DNA of 42,289 nucleotides from positions 1-42,289 of the forward strand of contig JASHOE010000310.1 of NCBI GenBank assembly GCA_030041275.1, in the 5' to 3' direction. Under the pieces are notes generated by a model, which worked only from the letters and a program-made list of their open reading frames with translations, had not been told where the DNA came from and searched no databases. Source of the DNA: Streptosporangiaceae bacterium (GTDB lineage Bacteria > Actinomycetota > Actinomycetes > Streptosporangiales > Streptosporangiaceae). The translations under genes were made by a program, and so were the position numbers. Numbering within the stretch: the first letter of the stretch is position 1; each line of letters opens with the position of its first letter. Shown piece by piece: positions 17,128 to 24,962 of the stretch.

Positions 17128-19436
17128 TCCCCGCGACCGGGATGCGCGGAATGGGCCGCTGGATCCGAGCGGACATGCGCGCCAGCGTGGGGCAGGCCAT
17201 CGCCCTGGTCTCCGTCGTAGCGGGAGTGGTCACCGCGCTGCTGCTCTCCGCCGGACTGCTGCAAGGAGCCACGGATCCGTGGCGGGGCCTGTTCACGGCG
17301 ACCAACGGAGCGCAGATCTGGCTGCATCTGGCACCCGGCACCGACGCCGCCAGACTCCGGCACCTGCCCGGCGTCACCGCGCTCGCCGGGCCCTATCCGG
17401 CCACCGCCGCGGAGTTGATCCAGCCTGGCCAGCGGACCAGGGTCGAACTACGCGCCATGAGTGCCGAATTGCCGCTCGTGGGCCGGCCGCTGGTGGTATC
17501 CGGACACTGGCTCGGCGCTTCGGCGTCCGGCGGCGCGGTCCTCGAGGCCACCTTCGCAGAAGCGGTGCACGCGAGCGTTGGCGCCCAGCTGATCCTGGAT
17601 AACGTCGACGGCTCGGTCGCCGCGCGGATCCGGGTGGCCGGTCTGGCGGAGACGGCGGACCAAGGGTTCTACCCGGATCAGACCCCTGGCCTGATCTGGG
17701 TGCAACCATCCCTGCTGCACCGGCTCGAGCCCGATGTTGCCCGCACGGAGGAGGTCGTCGGTCTGCAAATAGCCGACCCGGCCAGGAGCGGGTTCGTCGT
17801 GCAGGAGGTCGTGACCGATCTCGGCAGCAGCGCGGTGGGGTCGGTCTCCACGTGGCAGCAGGTAAACGAGTCGATGGCCAGGCGCGATCCGCTGCTCGGG
17901 CTCGTGCTGGCGCTGTTTGGCCTGGTCGCGCTTGGTGCGGCAGTGCTGGCAATCGTCAACGTCACCAGCGGACGGGTCCTGGTGCAGCACGCGGAGCTCG
18001 GCATGCTGCAGGCGCTGGGGTTCACGCCGACACAGCTCACCCTGATGCTGACCGCAGAGCACGGATTACTGACCGCGGCCGGGATCGTGGTCGGCCTGCT
18101 AGGAAGCCGGCTGCTGATGCCCCTGCTGCTGGGCACGGTGCCCGGCGTGAGCCTGGCCGCTGCGGCCGTACCGATCGGATGGGCCGCCGTGATCGTGGCA
18201 GGCACGTTCACGGCCGTGCTGCTGGCGACGGCCATCCCGGCCTGGCGGGCGGCCCGACTCTGGCCGGTGGCCGCCGTCCGTGCGGTGCCGGGCGGGCGCC
18301 TGTCCCGGTTGGCCACCGCCGCGATGGCGGCCCGGTTGCCGCCGGCCATGGTGCTCGGCAGCCGAGCTGCGTTCGTCCGCCGTCTGTCTGCAGCCCTGAC
18401 GGTCTGCGGCGTGGCCGTGCCGATGGTGATGATCACCATCGGGCTCGGTTTCTGGGCCACCCTCGACCAGGTCCAGGCTGACCCGAGCAGCATCGGACTC
18501 GCGGCAGGCCTCACCGTCTCTCCCGGCAGCCTGACCATGACGCAGGCCGGCCGGCTCATCGCCGGGGACCCCGACGTGCGTGCTGCCTACCAGTGTGTCC
18601 AGGCGGTCGGGCTCGTGCCGGGGGAGACGACGACCATCACCACGCTCGGTATGGGCACGTCGGCGCGGCCTTATCCGTTCGACGTCGTCTCCGGGCAGCT
18701 TTATGACGCGCCCGAACAAGCTGTGGCGACGCAAGCGCTGCTCAATGCCTTTGGCGTGCGGGTCGGGCAGTTCATCCAGATGGACTTCGGTGGCGTGCCG
18801 GTGACGTTCCGGATCGTTGGCCGGATCATCGACCCGCAATACGGTGGCGAAGTGCTCGCCTACGGCCGGGACACGCTGGCCTACGAGGGGGCGCCGTCCC
18901 CAGCCGGCTTCTACAGCGTGGTGCTGCGGAGCGGCGTGCCACCCGAGGCGGCTGCCGGCCGGCTGCTGCGGCGATCCGGCGGTCGGCTGGTCGTCGGCGT
19001 CGTCACCAATCCAGCTGACCAGCTGGGAGACCTGCGGGCCGCGCTTGGCGGGCTCATCGGAGTGCTGGCCCTCATCGCGCTGACCGGGTTGCTGACCTCT
19101 TCCCGGGTGGGTATCCGCGATCACTTGCGTGACGTGCAGGTCCTGCGGTCGATGGGACTCACTCCCGCGCAGGTCAAGACCGCCGTTGTAGTCCGCATGA
19201 CGGTACTGGCGCTGGCGGCCGCGGTCATCGGCGTGACCGTGGGCCGGGCAGTAAGCACCGGTCTCATCAGCGCGATGTCGGAGACCTATGGCCTCGGCGC
19301 TGGCCTCGGCAGGCCAGCGCCGGCAGGCAGCGTGCTCGCCGCGACCGCGCTCGCGGTAGCTACGGCTGCCATCGCGGGCCTGCTGTCCGCACGGACGCAG
19401 CAGCGCGTGCCGGCCGCCGTGGTGCTCGGGCCCTAG
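17124..19436 (+). CDS. FtsX-like ABC transporter permease
   Basis: The protein has 770 residues. Membrane segments are at about 20-42, 257-277, 313-335, 345-372, 422-445, 640-660, 692-710 and 733-755. Large extracellular domains lie between the first and second and between the fifth and sixth. This is the two-block FtsX layout of actinobacterial MacB-like exporters. It should pair with the ATPase just upstream, whose stop overlaps its GTG start (GTGA at 17124). The substrate is unknown; self-protection against an antimicrobial or export of a surface molecule are both plausible. The gene ends 10 bases before the convergent UgpC-type gene. Confidence 0.88.
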   Translation: MIPATGMRGMGRWIRADMRASVGQAIALVSVVAGVVTALLLSAGLLQGATDPWRGLFTATNGAQIWLHLAPGTDAARLRHLPGVTALAGPYPATAAELIQPGQRTRVELRAMSAELPLVGRPLVVSGHWLGASASGGAVLEATFAEAVHASVGAQLILDNVDGSVAARIRVAGLAETADQGFYPDQTPGLIWVQPSLLHRLEPDVARTEEVVGLQIADPARSGFVVQEVVTDLGSSAVGSVSTWQQVNESMARRDPLLGLVLALFGLVALGAAVLAIVNVTSGRVLVQHAELGMLQALGFTPTQLTLMLTAEHGLLTAAGIVVGLLGSRLLMPLLLGTVPGVSLAAAAVPIGWAAVIVAGTFTAVLLATAIPAWRAARLWPVAAVRAVPGGRLSRLATAAMAARLPPAMVLGSRAAFVRRLSAALTVCGVAVPMVMITIGLGFWATLDQVQADPSSIGLAAGLTVSPGSLTMTQAGRLIAGDPDVRAAYQCVQAVGLVPGETTTITTLGMGTSARPYPFDVVSGQLYDAPEQAVATQALLNAFGVRVGQFIQMDFGGVPVTFRIVGRIIDPQYGGEVLAYGRDTLAYEGAPSPAGFYSVVLRSGVPPEAAAGRLLRRSGGRLVVGVVTNPADQLGDLRAALGGLIGVLALIALTGLLTSSRVGIRDHLRDVQVLRSMGLTPAQVKTAVVVRMTVLALAAAVIGVTVGRAVSTGLISAMSETYGLGAGLGRPAPAGSVLAATALAVATAAIAGLLSARTQQRVPAAVVLGP

Positions 19437-19446
19437 GCTGTGCCGC

Positions 19447-20643
19447 CTAGTTGGCAGCGTGCCCGATCGCGAGACCGCTGGCGGGGTCGAAGAACTGCAG
19501 GTTGGCGGTGTTTACCGCCAGCGTGGCCGATGAGGCCGGCTTGATGCCGCTGCGCGCCGCGACCCTGGCTGTCCAGAGCGTCTTGTTTCCGGTCAGCGGG
19601 ATGGTCCCGTCCTCGCCGTCATCGGCCCTGGCGTCACTGATGCTGGCGTGCTCCACCGGAGCCGCGTCGATCGTGAAGATCACGTGGATCTCGCTGCCGA
19701 GTTCCTCCGTGACGCTGGACCGCACGGTCATGCGCGGCCAGCCAGCCTCGGCAAGCTCGGCGTCCTCGAAGTCGGACGGCCGAACGCCCAGGATGACCTC
19801 GCGGCCGAAGTAGCTGTCGAGACCCGGCCGCGCCTGAAGCAGCGTGTCGGGCACGCTCAGCTTGTATCCGGCGAACACCACGGTCGCGCCGCCGTCGCGG
19901 ACCAGTTCGGCCGTCGTGAAGTTCATCGCGGGCGAGCCGATGAAGCCGGCCACGAACAGGTTGACCGGTGCGTTGTACAGCGCCTGAGGGGTGTCGACCT
20001 GCTGCAGTTTGCCGTCTCGAAGCACGCAGACCCGCTGCCCGAGCGTCATCGCCTCGACCTGATCGTGAGTGACGTAGACGGTGGTAACGCCGAGGCGCTC
20101 ATGCAGCTGCGACAGCGAAGCCCGCATCGAAACGCGGAGCTTGGCGTCGAGGTTGGAGAGCGGCTCATCCATGAGGAATGCCTGCGGCTCCCTGACGATG
20201 GCGCGGCCCATCGCGACGCGCTGGCGCTGGCCGCCGGACAGCGCGGCGGGCTTGCGCTTGAGGTAGTCCTCCAGGCCGAGCATCTTGGCCACCTCGGTTA
20301 CCCGCCGCCTGATCTCGTCCCTGGGCGTCTTTCGCTGCTGCAGGCCGAAGGCGAGATTCTGCTCGACGGTCATATGGGGGTAGAGCGCGTAGTTCTGGAA
20401 CACCATCGCGATATCGCGGTCCTTAGGCGGCAGGTCGTTCACGACCCGGTCGCCGATGGTGATGGTCCCGGCGGAGATGTCCTCCAGGCCGGCGATCGAC
20501 CGCAGCGCGGTGGACTTGCCGCAGCCCGACGGTCCGACCAGCACCATGAACTCGCCGTCGGCGATGGCAAGAGTAAGGTCGTCGACGCCTTTGACACCAC
20601 CGGGGTAGACCTTGTCGACGTGCTCGAGCCCGATCTGTGCCAT
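19447..20643 (-). CDS. Sugar importer ATPase, UgpC/MsmK/MalK type
   Basis: The protein has 398 residues. The ATPase domain (about 1-235) has Walker [10 protein letters not shown], signature [15 protein letters not shown], Walker [17 protein letters not shown] and the switch His in [18 protein letters not shown]-type regulatory domain follows (about 240-398). In actinobacteria one such ATPase commonly serves several CUT1 sugar importers, which fits the MalFG operon at 11-14 kb that lacks an ATPase. A strong ribosome site GGAGGTGAT (20649-20657) precedes the ATG at 20643. It is divergent from the Lrp gene. Confidence 0.92.
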   Translation of the reverse strand: MAQIGLEHVDKVYPGGVKGVDDLTLAIADGEFMVLVGPSGCGKSTALRSIAGLEDISAGTITIGDRVVNDLPPKDRDIAMVFQNYALYPHMTVEQNLAFGLQQRKTPRDEIRRRVTEVAKMLGLEDYLKRKPAALSGGQRQRVAMGRAIVREPQAFLMDEPLSNLDAKLRVSMRASLSQLHERLGVTTVYVTHDQVEAMTLGQRVCVLRDGKLQQVDTPQALYNAPVNLFVAGFIGSPAMNFTTAELVRDGGATVVFAGYKLSVPDTLLQARPGLDSYFGREVILGVRPSDFEDAELAEAGWPRMTVRSSVTEELGSEIHVIFTIDAAPVEHASISDARADDGEDGTIPLTGNKTLWTARVAARSGIKPASSATLAVNTANLQFFDPASGLAIGHAAN

Positions 20644-20740
20644 GGGACATCACCTCCGCACTGGAAGCCGCGCCTCAGCGAGTCGGCTGCCCGGAGCGTA
20701 CCTGTGCGTCCGCGACCGCGGCCATCAGGCGAAGCGTCAT

Positions 20741-20765
20741 GTTACGGGAGTGTAAACCCCGTTAC
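20741..20765. promoter_or_regulatory. Near-perfect inverted repeat between ugpC-type and Lrp genes
   Basis: GTTACGGG (20741-20748) and CCCGTTAC (20758-20765) form an inverted repeat with one mismatch per arm around a 9-base spacer. It sits in the divergent promoter region and could be the operator of the Lrp regulator or of a sugar regulator. The surrounding 20644-20821 stretch holds no gene. Confidence 0.35.
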
Positions 20766-20821
20766 CATTTCGTTAGCAGGTCACGAAGGCGCGCAGGTCG
20801 GCCGGCACGTAACGTTGCCGC

Positions 20822-21280
20822 GTGGAGGAGATCAACGCGACGATCGTTTCGCTGCTCGCCCGTGATGGCCGCATGAGCTTTACTGAGCTCGCCCGCCGGA
20901 CCGGCCTGTCGGTGTCCGCCGCGCAGCAGCGCGTCCGCAGGCTTGAGCAGCGCGGCGTGATCAAGGGCTACGGCGCCCTCGTCAGCGCGGAAGGCATCGG
21001 GCTGCCCCTGACGGCATTTGTGTCCATCAAGCCGTTCGACCCCGCAGCTCCGGACGACGCGCCTCTGCGCCTCGCCCACCTGACCGCGATCGAGGCCTGC
21101 CACAGCGTCGCGGGCAACGAGAGCTACATCCTCAAGGTACGGGTGGCGTCGCCGGGGGCGCTCGAAGAGTTGCTGCAGGAGATCAGAGCAGCCGCTAACG
21201 TCTCGACGACCACCACGATCGTGCTCAGCACGCCGTTCGAGAACCGCCCGCCGCACGTATCGGCCACTGGTCTGGGATAA
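20822..21280 (+). CDS. Lrp/AsnC family transcriptional regulator
   Basis: The protein has 152 residues. The N-terminal helix-turn-helix (about 1-55) reads NATIVSLLARDGR, then TELARRTGLSVSAAQQRV and VIKGYGALV. The RAM effector-binding domain follows (about 65-145) with the typical VAGNESYILKV segment. Family members sense amino acids and act as octamers on nearby promoters. The start is GTG at 20822, with no Shine-Dalgarno sequence before it; TAACGT at about 20808-20813 could be a -10 box of a leaderless transcript. It faces away from the ugpC-type gene, and its target may be itself or that gene. Confidence 0.9.
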   Translation: MEEINATIVSLLARDGRMSFTELARRTGLSVSAAQQRVRRLEQRGVIKGYGALVSAEGIGLPLTAFVSIKPFDPAAPDDAPLRLAHLTAIEACHSVAGNESYILKVRVASPGALEELLQEIRAAANVSTTTTIVLSTPFENRPPHVSATGLG

Positions 21281-21305
21281 GCCCCGGCGCCGAGCTCAGC
21301 GGGCA

Positions 21306-21347
21306 TTGCGGAACTGAGACCAGGCTCGCTATCATACTGATATCAGT
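21306..21347 (+). promoter_or_regulatory. Promoter with overlapping 12-base palindromic operator
   Basis: TTGCGG (21306-21311) and TATCAT (21330-21335) are spaced by 18 bases. Immediately after lies the perfect palindrome ACTGATATCAGT (21336-21347), over the expected transcription start. This is a classic place for a repressor, such as a TetR or GntR protein, to block the ABC exporter operon that begins at 21380. Confidence 0.5.
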
Positions 21348-21379
21348 TTTACGGGGTCCGGAAGCGGTCGGGAGGAACC

Positions 21380-22195
21380 ATGAGCGCACCGGGAAGCGAG
21401 CTCACCGGGTGGAACGAACGGTCTCGAATCGATGGGTCCGCGATCTCGGTGCGCGAGCTGCGGAAGAGCTTCGGCAGCAAGGTGGCGGTCGCCGGCATCG
21501 ACCTCGAGATCGCAGCCGGCTCACTCGCCGGACTGGTTGGTCCGAACGGGGCAGGCAAGACCACGTCGCTGTCGATGATGACGGGTCTGCTGCGGCCGGA
21601 CGGCGGGCAGATCCGGCTCAACGGCCACGACGTGTGGGAAGACCCGGTCGCCGCCAAGGCAATCATCGGTGTGGTCCCGGCTGAAGCCCGGCTGTTCGAC
21701 CGGCTCAGTGGCGCCGAGGTCATCGAATACTCAGGGCGCCTGCGCGGCATGCCGGCGGCCGAGGCGCGGTCGCGGGCCGCGCAGCTCATGGACGTGCTGG
21801 ACCTGGCCGCGGACGCGAAACGGCTGGTTGCCGACTACTCCACGGGCATGCGGAAGAAGGCCGCGCTCGGGTGCGCGCTAATCCACAACCCGTCGGTGCT
21901 GTTCCTTGATGAGCCGTTGGAAGGCGTCGACCCGATCTCGGCAGACGTGATCCGTCGGCTGCTGACCCGGTTCGTGGGCTCTGGTTCGACGGTGCTGTTC
22001 TCCAGCCACGTGATGGAGCTGGTCGAGCAGGTCTGCGACCACGTCACCATCATCGACCAGGGCAAGATCGTCGCTACCGGCACGACCGACGAGGTCCGCG
22101 GCGGCAAGACCCTGCAGCAGGCGTTCATCGACCTGGTGGGCCCGCGAGCGACCGACGAGGAGGTGCTGTCATGGCTCGGCTCCTCGTCCAGCTGA
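21380..22195 (+). CDS. ABC-2 type exporter ATP-binding protein
   Basis: The protein has 271 residues with Walker A GPNGAGKTT, Walker B VLFLDEPLEGVDP and a signature that departs from LSGGQ (YSTGMRKKAALG), which is usual for ABC-2 export ATPases. It should pair with the membrane protein encoded next, whose start lies inside this gene's end (25-base overlap). A good ribosome site GGGAGGA precedes the ATG at 21380. The promoter just upstream carries a palindrome, so expression is probably repressed until a signal arrives. The exported substrate is unknown. Confidence 0.9.
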   Translation: MSAPGSELTGWNERSRIDGSAISVRELRKSFGSKVAVAGIDLEIAAGSLAGLVGPNGAGKTTSLSMMTGLLRPDGGQIRLNGHDVWEDPVAAKAIIGVVPAEARLFDRLSGAEVIEYSGRLRGMPAAEARSRAAQLMDVLDLAADAKRLVADYSTGMRKKAALGCALIHNPSVLFLDEPLEGVDPISADVIRRLLTRFVGSGSTVLFSSHVMELVEQVCDHVTIIDQGKIVATGTTDEVRGGKTLQQAFIDLVGPRATDEEVLSWLGSSSS

Positions 22196-23763
22196 AGCTG
22201 CGGCTGCTGCTCAACGCGCTGCGGTCCTCCGGGTCGGCGGAGGCATCGTTCATCATTAGCTGCTTCTTCGCTCTGATCGTGGCGGTCGGCGCGTTCTTTG
22301 TGCTGGCCCTGTTCCGCAACAGTCCGAGTTCGGTCGACCTGACCACGGTCATCTTCACGCTGTTTGCGTTCGGCTGGCTCCTCATGCCAATCTTCGCGTT
22401 CGGGCTCGACAGCACGCTGGACCCCGCCACGCTGCAGCTCTACCCGCTGCGGACTCGTCCGCTCGCGGTCGGGCTGCTGGCCGCGTCTTTCACCGGCGCC
22501 TGGCCGATCGCCAACGTCATCGGCCTGCTCGGCGTCACCGTGGGGCTCGCGAGGGGACCGCTGGGCGTGCTGTTCGCGGTGGTCGCAGTGCTGCTGCAGG
22601 TGCTGTTCTGCGTCACCCTGGCCAGGTTGGTGACCACGACGATGGCCCGGATACTGCGCTCCCGGCGCGGCAGGGACCTCGCTGCGTTCCTGATCATCCC
22701 GATCTTCGCGCTGTATGAGTTCTTCGCGCAGGTGGTGCCCAGGCTGGTGTCGACGGGCGCGCTGCACGTATCGATCTTCAACGGCTTCGATGCGTGGATG
22801 CGCTGGCTCCCGCCAGGCCTGGCCGCACACGCGATCCTGGACGCGTCAACCGGGCGTGCCGGTGTCGCTGTGCTCCGGCTGGCGGTGCTGGCCGCGGTCA
22901 TCGTCGCTTTCGGCGTGCTGTGGATCCGATCGCTCGGCCGCGCGCTGGTAACAGCCGACAGCTCAACCCAGGGATCGCGGGTGCGCAGCGCGGGGTTGCC
23001 GTTCGTCAGGTCGGGCGTGCTCGGCGCCGTCGCCGCGCGGTTCTTGATCTACCAGCGTCGCGATCCCACGTCGCTGGCCTACTGGGGGATAGCGGCGGTC
23101 ATCATGGCCGCCGTCTCGGCCAGCGCGATCTTTGGCAAGCAGCATCATCCGGCGGTGCTGCTGGGGGGCGCCATTGTCGGCGCCGCATTCGTCGGCTACT
23201 TTCACGCCAACGCGGCGGGGTATGCCGGGCCGCCGTTCATCTACGAGGCGGCGGCGCTCACCGGCCGTCGGCAGTTGCGGTCGTACTTCTGGGGGCAGGA
23301 CATCGCGCTCGCCTTGATCGCGGTGCCGCTGCTGTTCGCGGTCGCTCTCGCCCTCGCAGCGGCGGCTGGGCGGTGGGAGTACGGGTTCTTCGTTGCAGCC
23401 CTGGCCGTGGCGAGCATCGGCCCGGCGCTGGGCGTCAGTAACATCCTCACCTCGACGCTCGCGTATCCGATGGCCAAGCGGGCTAGTAGTCCCCTGCGGC
23501 AGGCCGCGCCCGGCTATACGTCCTATGGGCTCGGCGGCGTGCTGGCCAGCGTGGCGACCGTCGCGATCACGCAGATACCGATGATCGTGGCCGTAGTCCT
23601 GCTCGGCACGGGAGCGTCAGCCGTCTGGTACCCGGTGCTGATCTGTGCCGGCGCCGCATACGGCTTTGGGCTGCTCTTGGTGGGCGTCCGGCTGGCCGCG
23701 ATCGCGGCCGAGCAGAAGCTGCCGGAACTGTGCCAGGTCGCCCTGCGCAGCGAGATGGCGTGA
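22171..23763 (+). CDS. ABC-2 type exporter membrane protein
   Basis: The protein has 530 residues and is strongly hydrophobic, with about 10-12 membrane segments spread over the whole length and a short cytoplasmic Arg-rich stretch (RILRSRRGRD). No enzyme motifs are seen. It matches the large permeases that accompany ABC-2 ATPases in actinobacteria. The ATG at 22171 has GAGGAGGT 7 bases before it and lies inside the ATPase gene, so translation is coupled. The convergent half-length adenylating gene begins 4 bases after its stop. Confidence 0.82.
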   Translation: MARLLVQLKLRLLLNALRSSGSAEASFIISCFFALIVAVGAFFVLALFRNSPSSVDLTTVIFTLFAFGWLLMPIFAFGLDSTLDPATLQLYPLRTRPLAVGLLAASFTGAWPIANVIGLLGVTVGLARGPLGVLFAVVAVLLQVLFCVTLARLVTTTMARILRSRRGRDLAAFLIIPIFALYEFFAQVVPRLVSTGALHVSIFNGFDAWMRWLPPGLAAHAILDASTGRAGVAVLRLAVLAAVIVAFGVLWIRSLGRALVTADSSTQGSRVRSAGLPFVRSGVLGAVAARFLIYQRRDPTSLAYWGIAAVIMAAVSASAIFGKQHHPAVLLGGAIVGAAFVGYFHANAAGYAGPPFIYEAAALTGRRQLRSYFWGQDIALALIAVPLLFAVALALAAAAGRWEYGFFVAALAVASIGPALGVSNILTSTLAYPMAKRASSPLRQAAPGYTSYGLGGVLASVATVAITQIPMIVAVVLLGTGASAVWYPVLICAGAAYGFGLLLVGVRLAAIAAEQKLPELCQVALRSEMA

Positions 23764-23767
23764 CCCG

Positions 23768-24592
23768 CTAGGCGACCGCGAACAGCCGGAGCGACTCGGC
23801 GGTCGGCACCTCGACGCCGAGGGGCACGATCGCCGCAGTGCCGCCGTGCTCGGCCGCCGCCGATGCCAGCTCGTCTGCGCTGGCTACGGCCGCGACCGTG
23901 GCGCCGTGCAGCAGGGCGTGATCGACAAGCGCGGTGTACGACCGGCCGTCGCCGACCGGGGGCGCGGCCAGCACGACGTCGCGGTCGGTCACGTCGGCTG
24001 TGGTCAGCAGCTCGGTGAGCTGAGCGGCCAGGTCTACGTGCGTCAGCCCGACCGGGTGCAGCGCGCCGTCGGAGGTGCGCCGGTAGGGCAGCAGCGCGAG
24101 GTCGTGCGGCCGTGCGGCCGGTGGTTGCAGCGACCCCATGCCAAGGAGCGAGCTGAACGGCGTCGTAGCGGGTGCTTCGCCGAAAGAGATCACCTGCCGC
24201 ACCCAGGAGCGGTCGGCGGCAGCGAGCGCGGCTGCGGCCAGCGGTGCCGCCGTCAGCAGCATCCGGGCGCCGCAGTCGGCGAGCTGACCTGCCGCCTCAC
24301 TGATCGACAGGTCCGGGCTCACCGGGCAGGGTATGCCGCCAGCGGCCCCGATCGCGTGGCAGGCGAGCACGTACGAGGCAACGTCCTGCACGTAGACGCC
24401 CACGACGTCCCGCGGCCGCAGACCCCGCCAGGCAAGTCCGGCGGCAGCGCGTTTGATGGTGCTCGCAAGGTCGGAGTACGTGCACTGCTGGCTGTCAACC
24501 GCTCCGATCAGGGCTGCGTGATCGCCGTGCCCCGCCGCGGTCTCGACCAGCTGCTGCGTCACAGTGAGGTCCGTCATCTCCGTCACCGTCAT
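23768..24592 (-). CDS. Half-length adenylate-forming (AMP-binding) protein, probably catalytically dead
   Basis: The protein has 274 residues and resembles only the N-terminal part of an acyl-CoA synthetase or adenylation domain, about half the usual 500 or more. Recognisable are CTYSDLASTIKRAAAGL, RDVVGVYVQD and GAAGGIPCPVSP. The phosphate-binding loop, normally S-G-T-T-G-x-P-K-G, reads YRRTSDGALHPVGLTH here, so the Gly-rich core and the Lys are lost. Everything after the next strand is missing. The frame is nonetheless open with normal codon use, so it may be a retained regulatory or carrier-binding remnant, or a young pseudogene. The ATG at 24592 follows GAGGGTG; ATGs at 24625 and 24577 are alternatives. 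Confidence 0.7.
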   Translation of the reverse strand: MTVTEMTDLTVTQQLVETAAGHGDHAALIGAVDSQQCTYSDLASTIKRAAAGLAWRGLRPRDVVGVYVQDVASYVLACHAIGAAGGIPCPVSPDLSISEAAGQLADCGARMLLTAAPLAAAALAAADRSWVRQVISFGEAPATTPFSSLLGMGSLQPPAARPHDLALLPYRRTSDGALHPVGLTHVDLAAQLTELLTTADVTDRDVVLAAPPVGDGRSYTALVDHALLHGATVAAVASADELASAAAEHGGTAAIVPLGVEVPTAESLRLFAVA

Positions 24593-24601
24593 GTCCGTCA
24601 C
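24572..24601 (-). repeat. 15-base tandem duplication at a gene start
   Basis: GTGACGGACATGACG is followed by GTGACGGAGATGACG on the minus strand, one mismatch apart. The duplication carries two in-frame ATGs (24592 and 24577) and codes for VTDMT-VTEMT, which clouds the start of the adenylating protein. Confidence 0.7.
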
Positions 24602-24962
24602 CCTCGCCACCGGTGCCACGTCCAACCCCGTTCGCTCGCAGTCCGATAGTGATGAACTTACGACTGCTCGACCCGAGGCTGCATCGTCAGGATTATGTAG
24701 CCGAGTATGTATTCGGGATCAGGGCCGGCCATCCCCCTCTGATGGCCGGCCGCAACCCGGACTCTCGATCTGGCTCCACGCTAGGCAGCGCCGACGGCAG
24801 GCAGCATCGACCGAATTGGCCATTCCGCTATGCAGTTCCGGCGTCAAAGACCGGCCGAAACATGCAGGCACGCGGATTCGGGCACCTACATACCTGGGGC
24901 GCGATCGGGCCGGCTATGCACGCGAGCTGCGCGTGCGCGGGCTACCTATGTACGGAAGCTCG
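24593..24962. other. Intergenic region between LuxR gene end and adenylating gene start
   Basis: No gene is recognised. It holds the terminator-like hairpin at 24723-24751 and, nearer the adenylating gene, a less GC-rich part (about 24640-24720, containing GTAAGTTCATCACTATC on the minus strand) where that gene's promoter should lie. Confidence 0.4.
24723..24751 (-). terminator. Terminator-like hairpin after the LuxR gene
   Basis: GGCCGGCCATC (24723-24733) and its perfect complement (24741-24751) surround a 7-base loop CCCCTCT. It lies about 210 bases past the LuxR stop and before the adenylating gene, so it would end the mannosidase-LuxR transcript. No T-tract is present. Confidence 0.5.
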
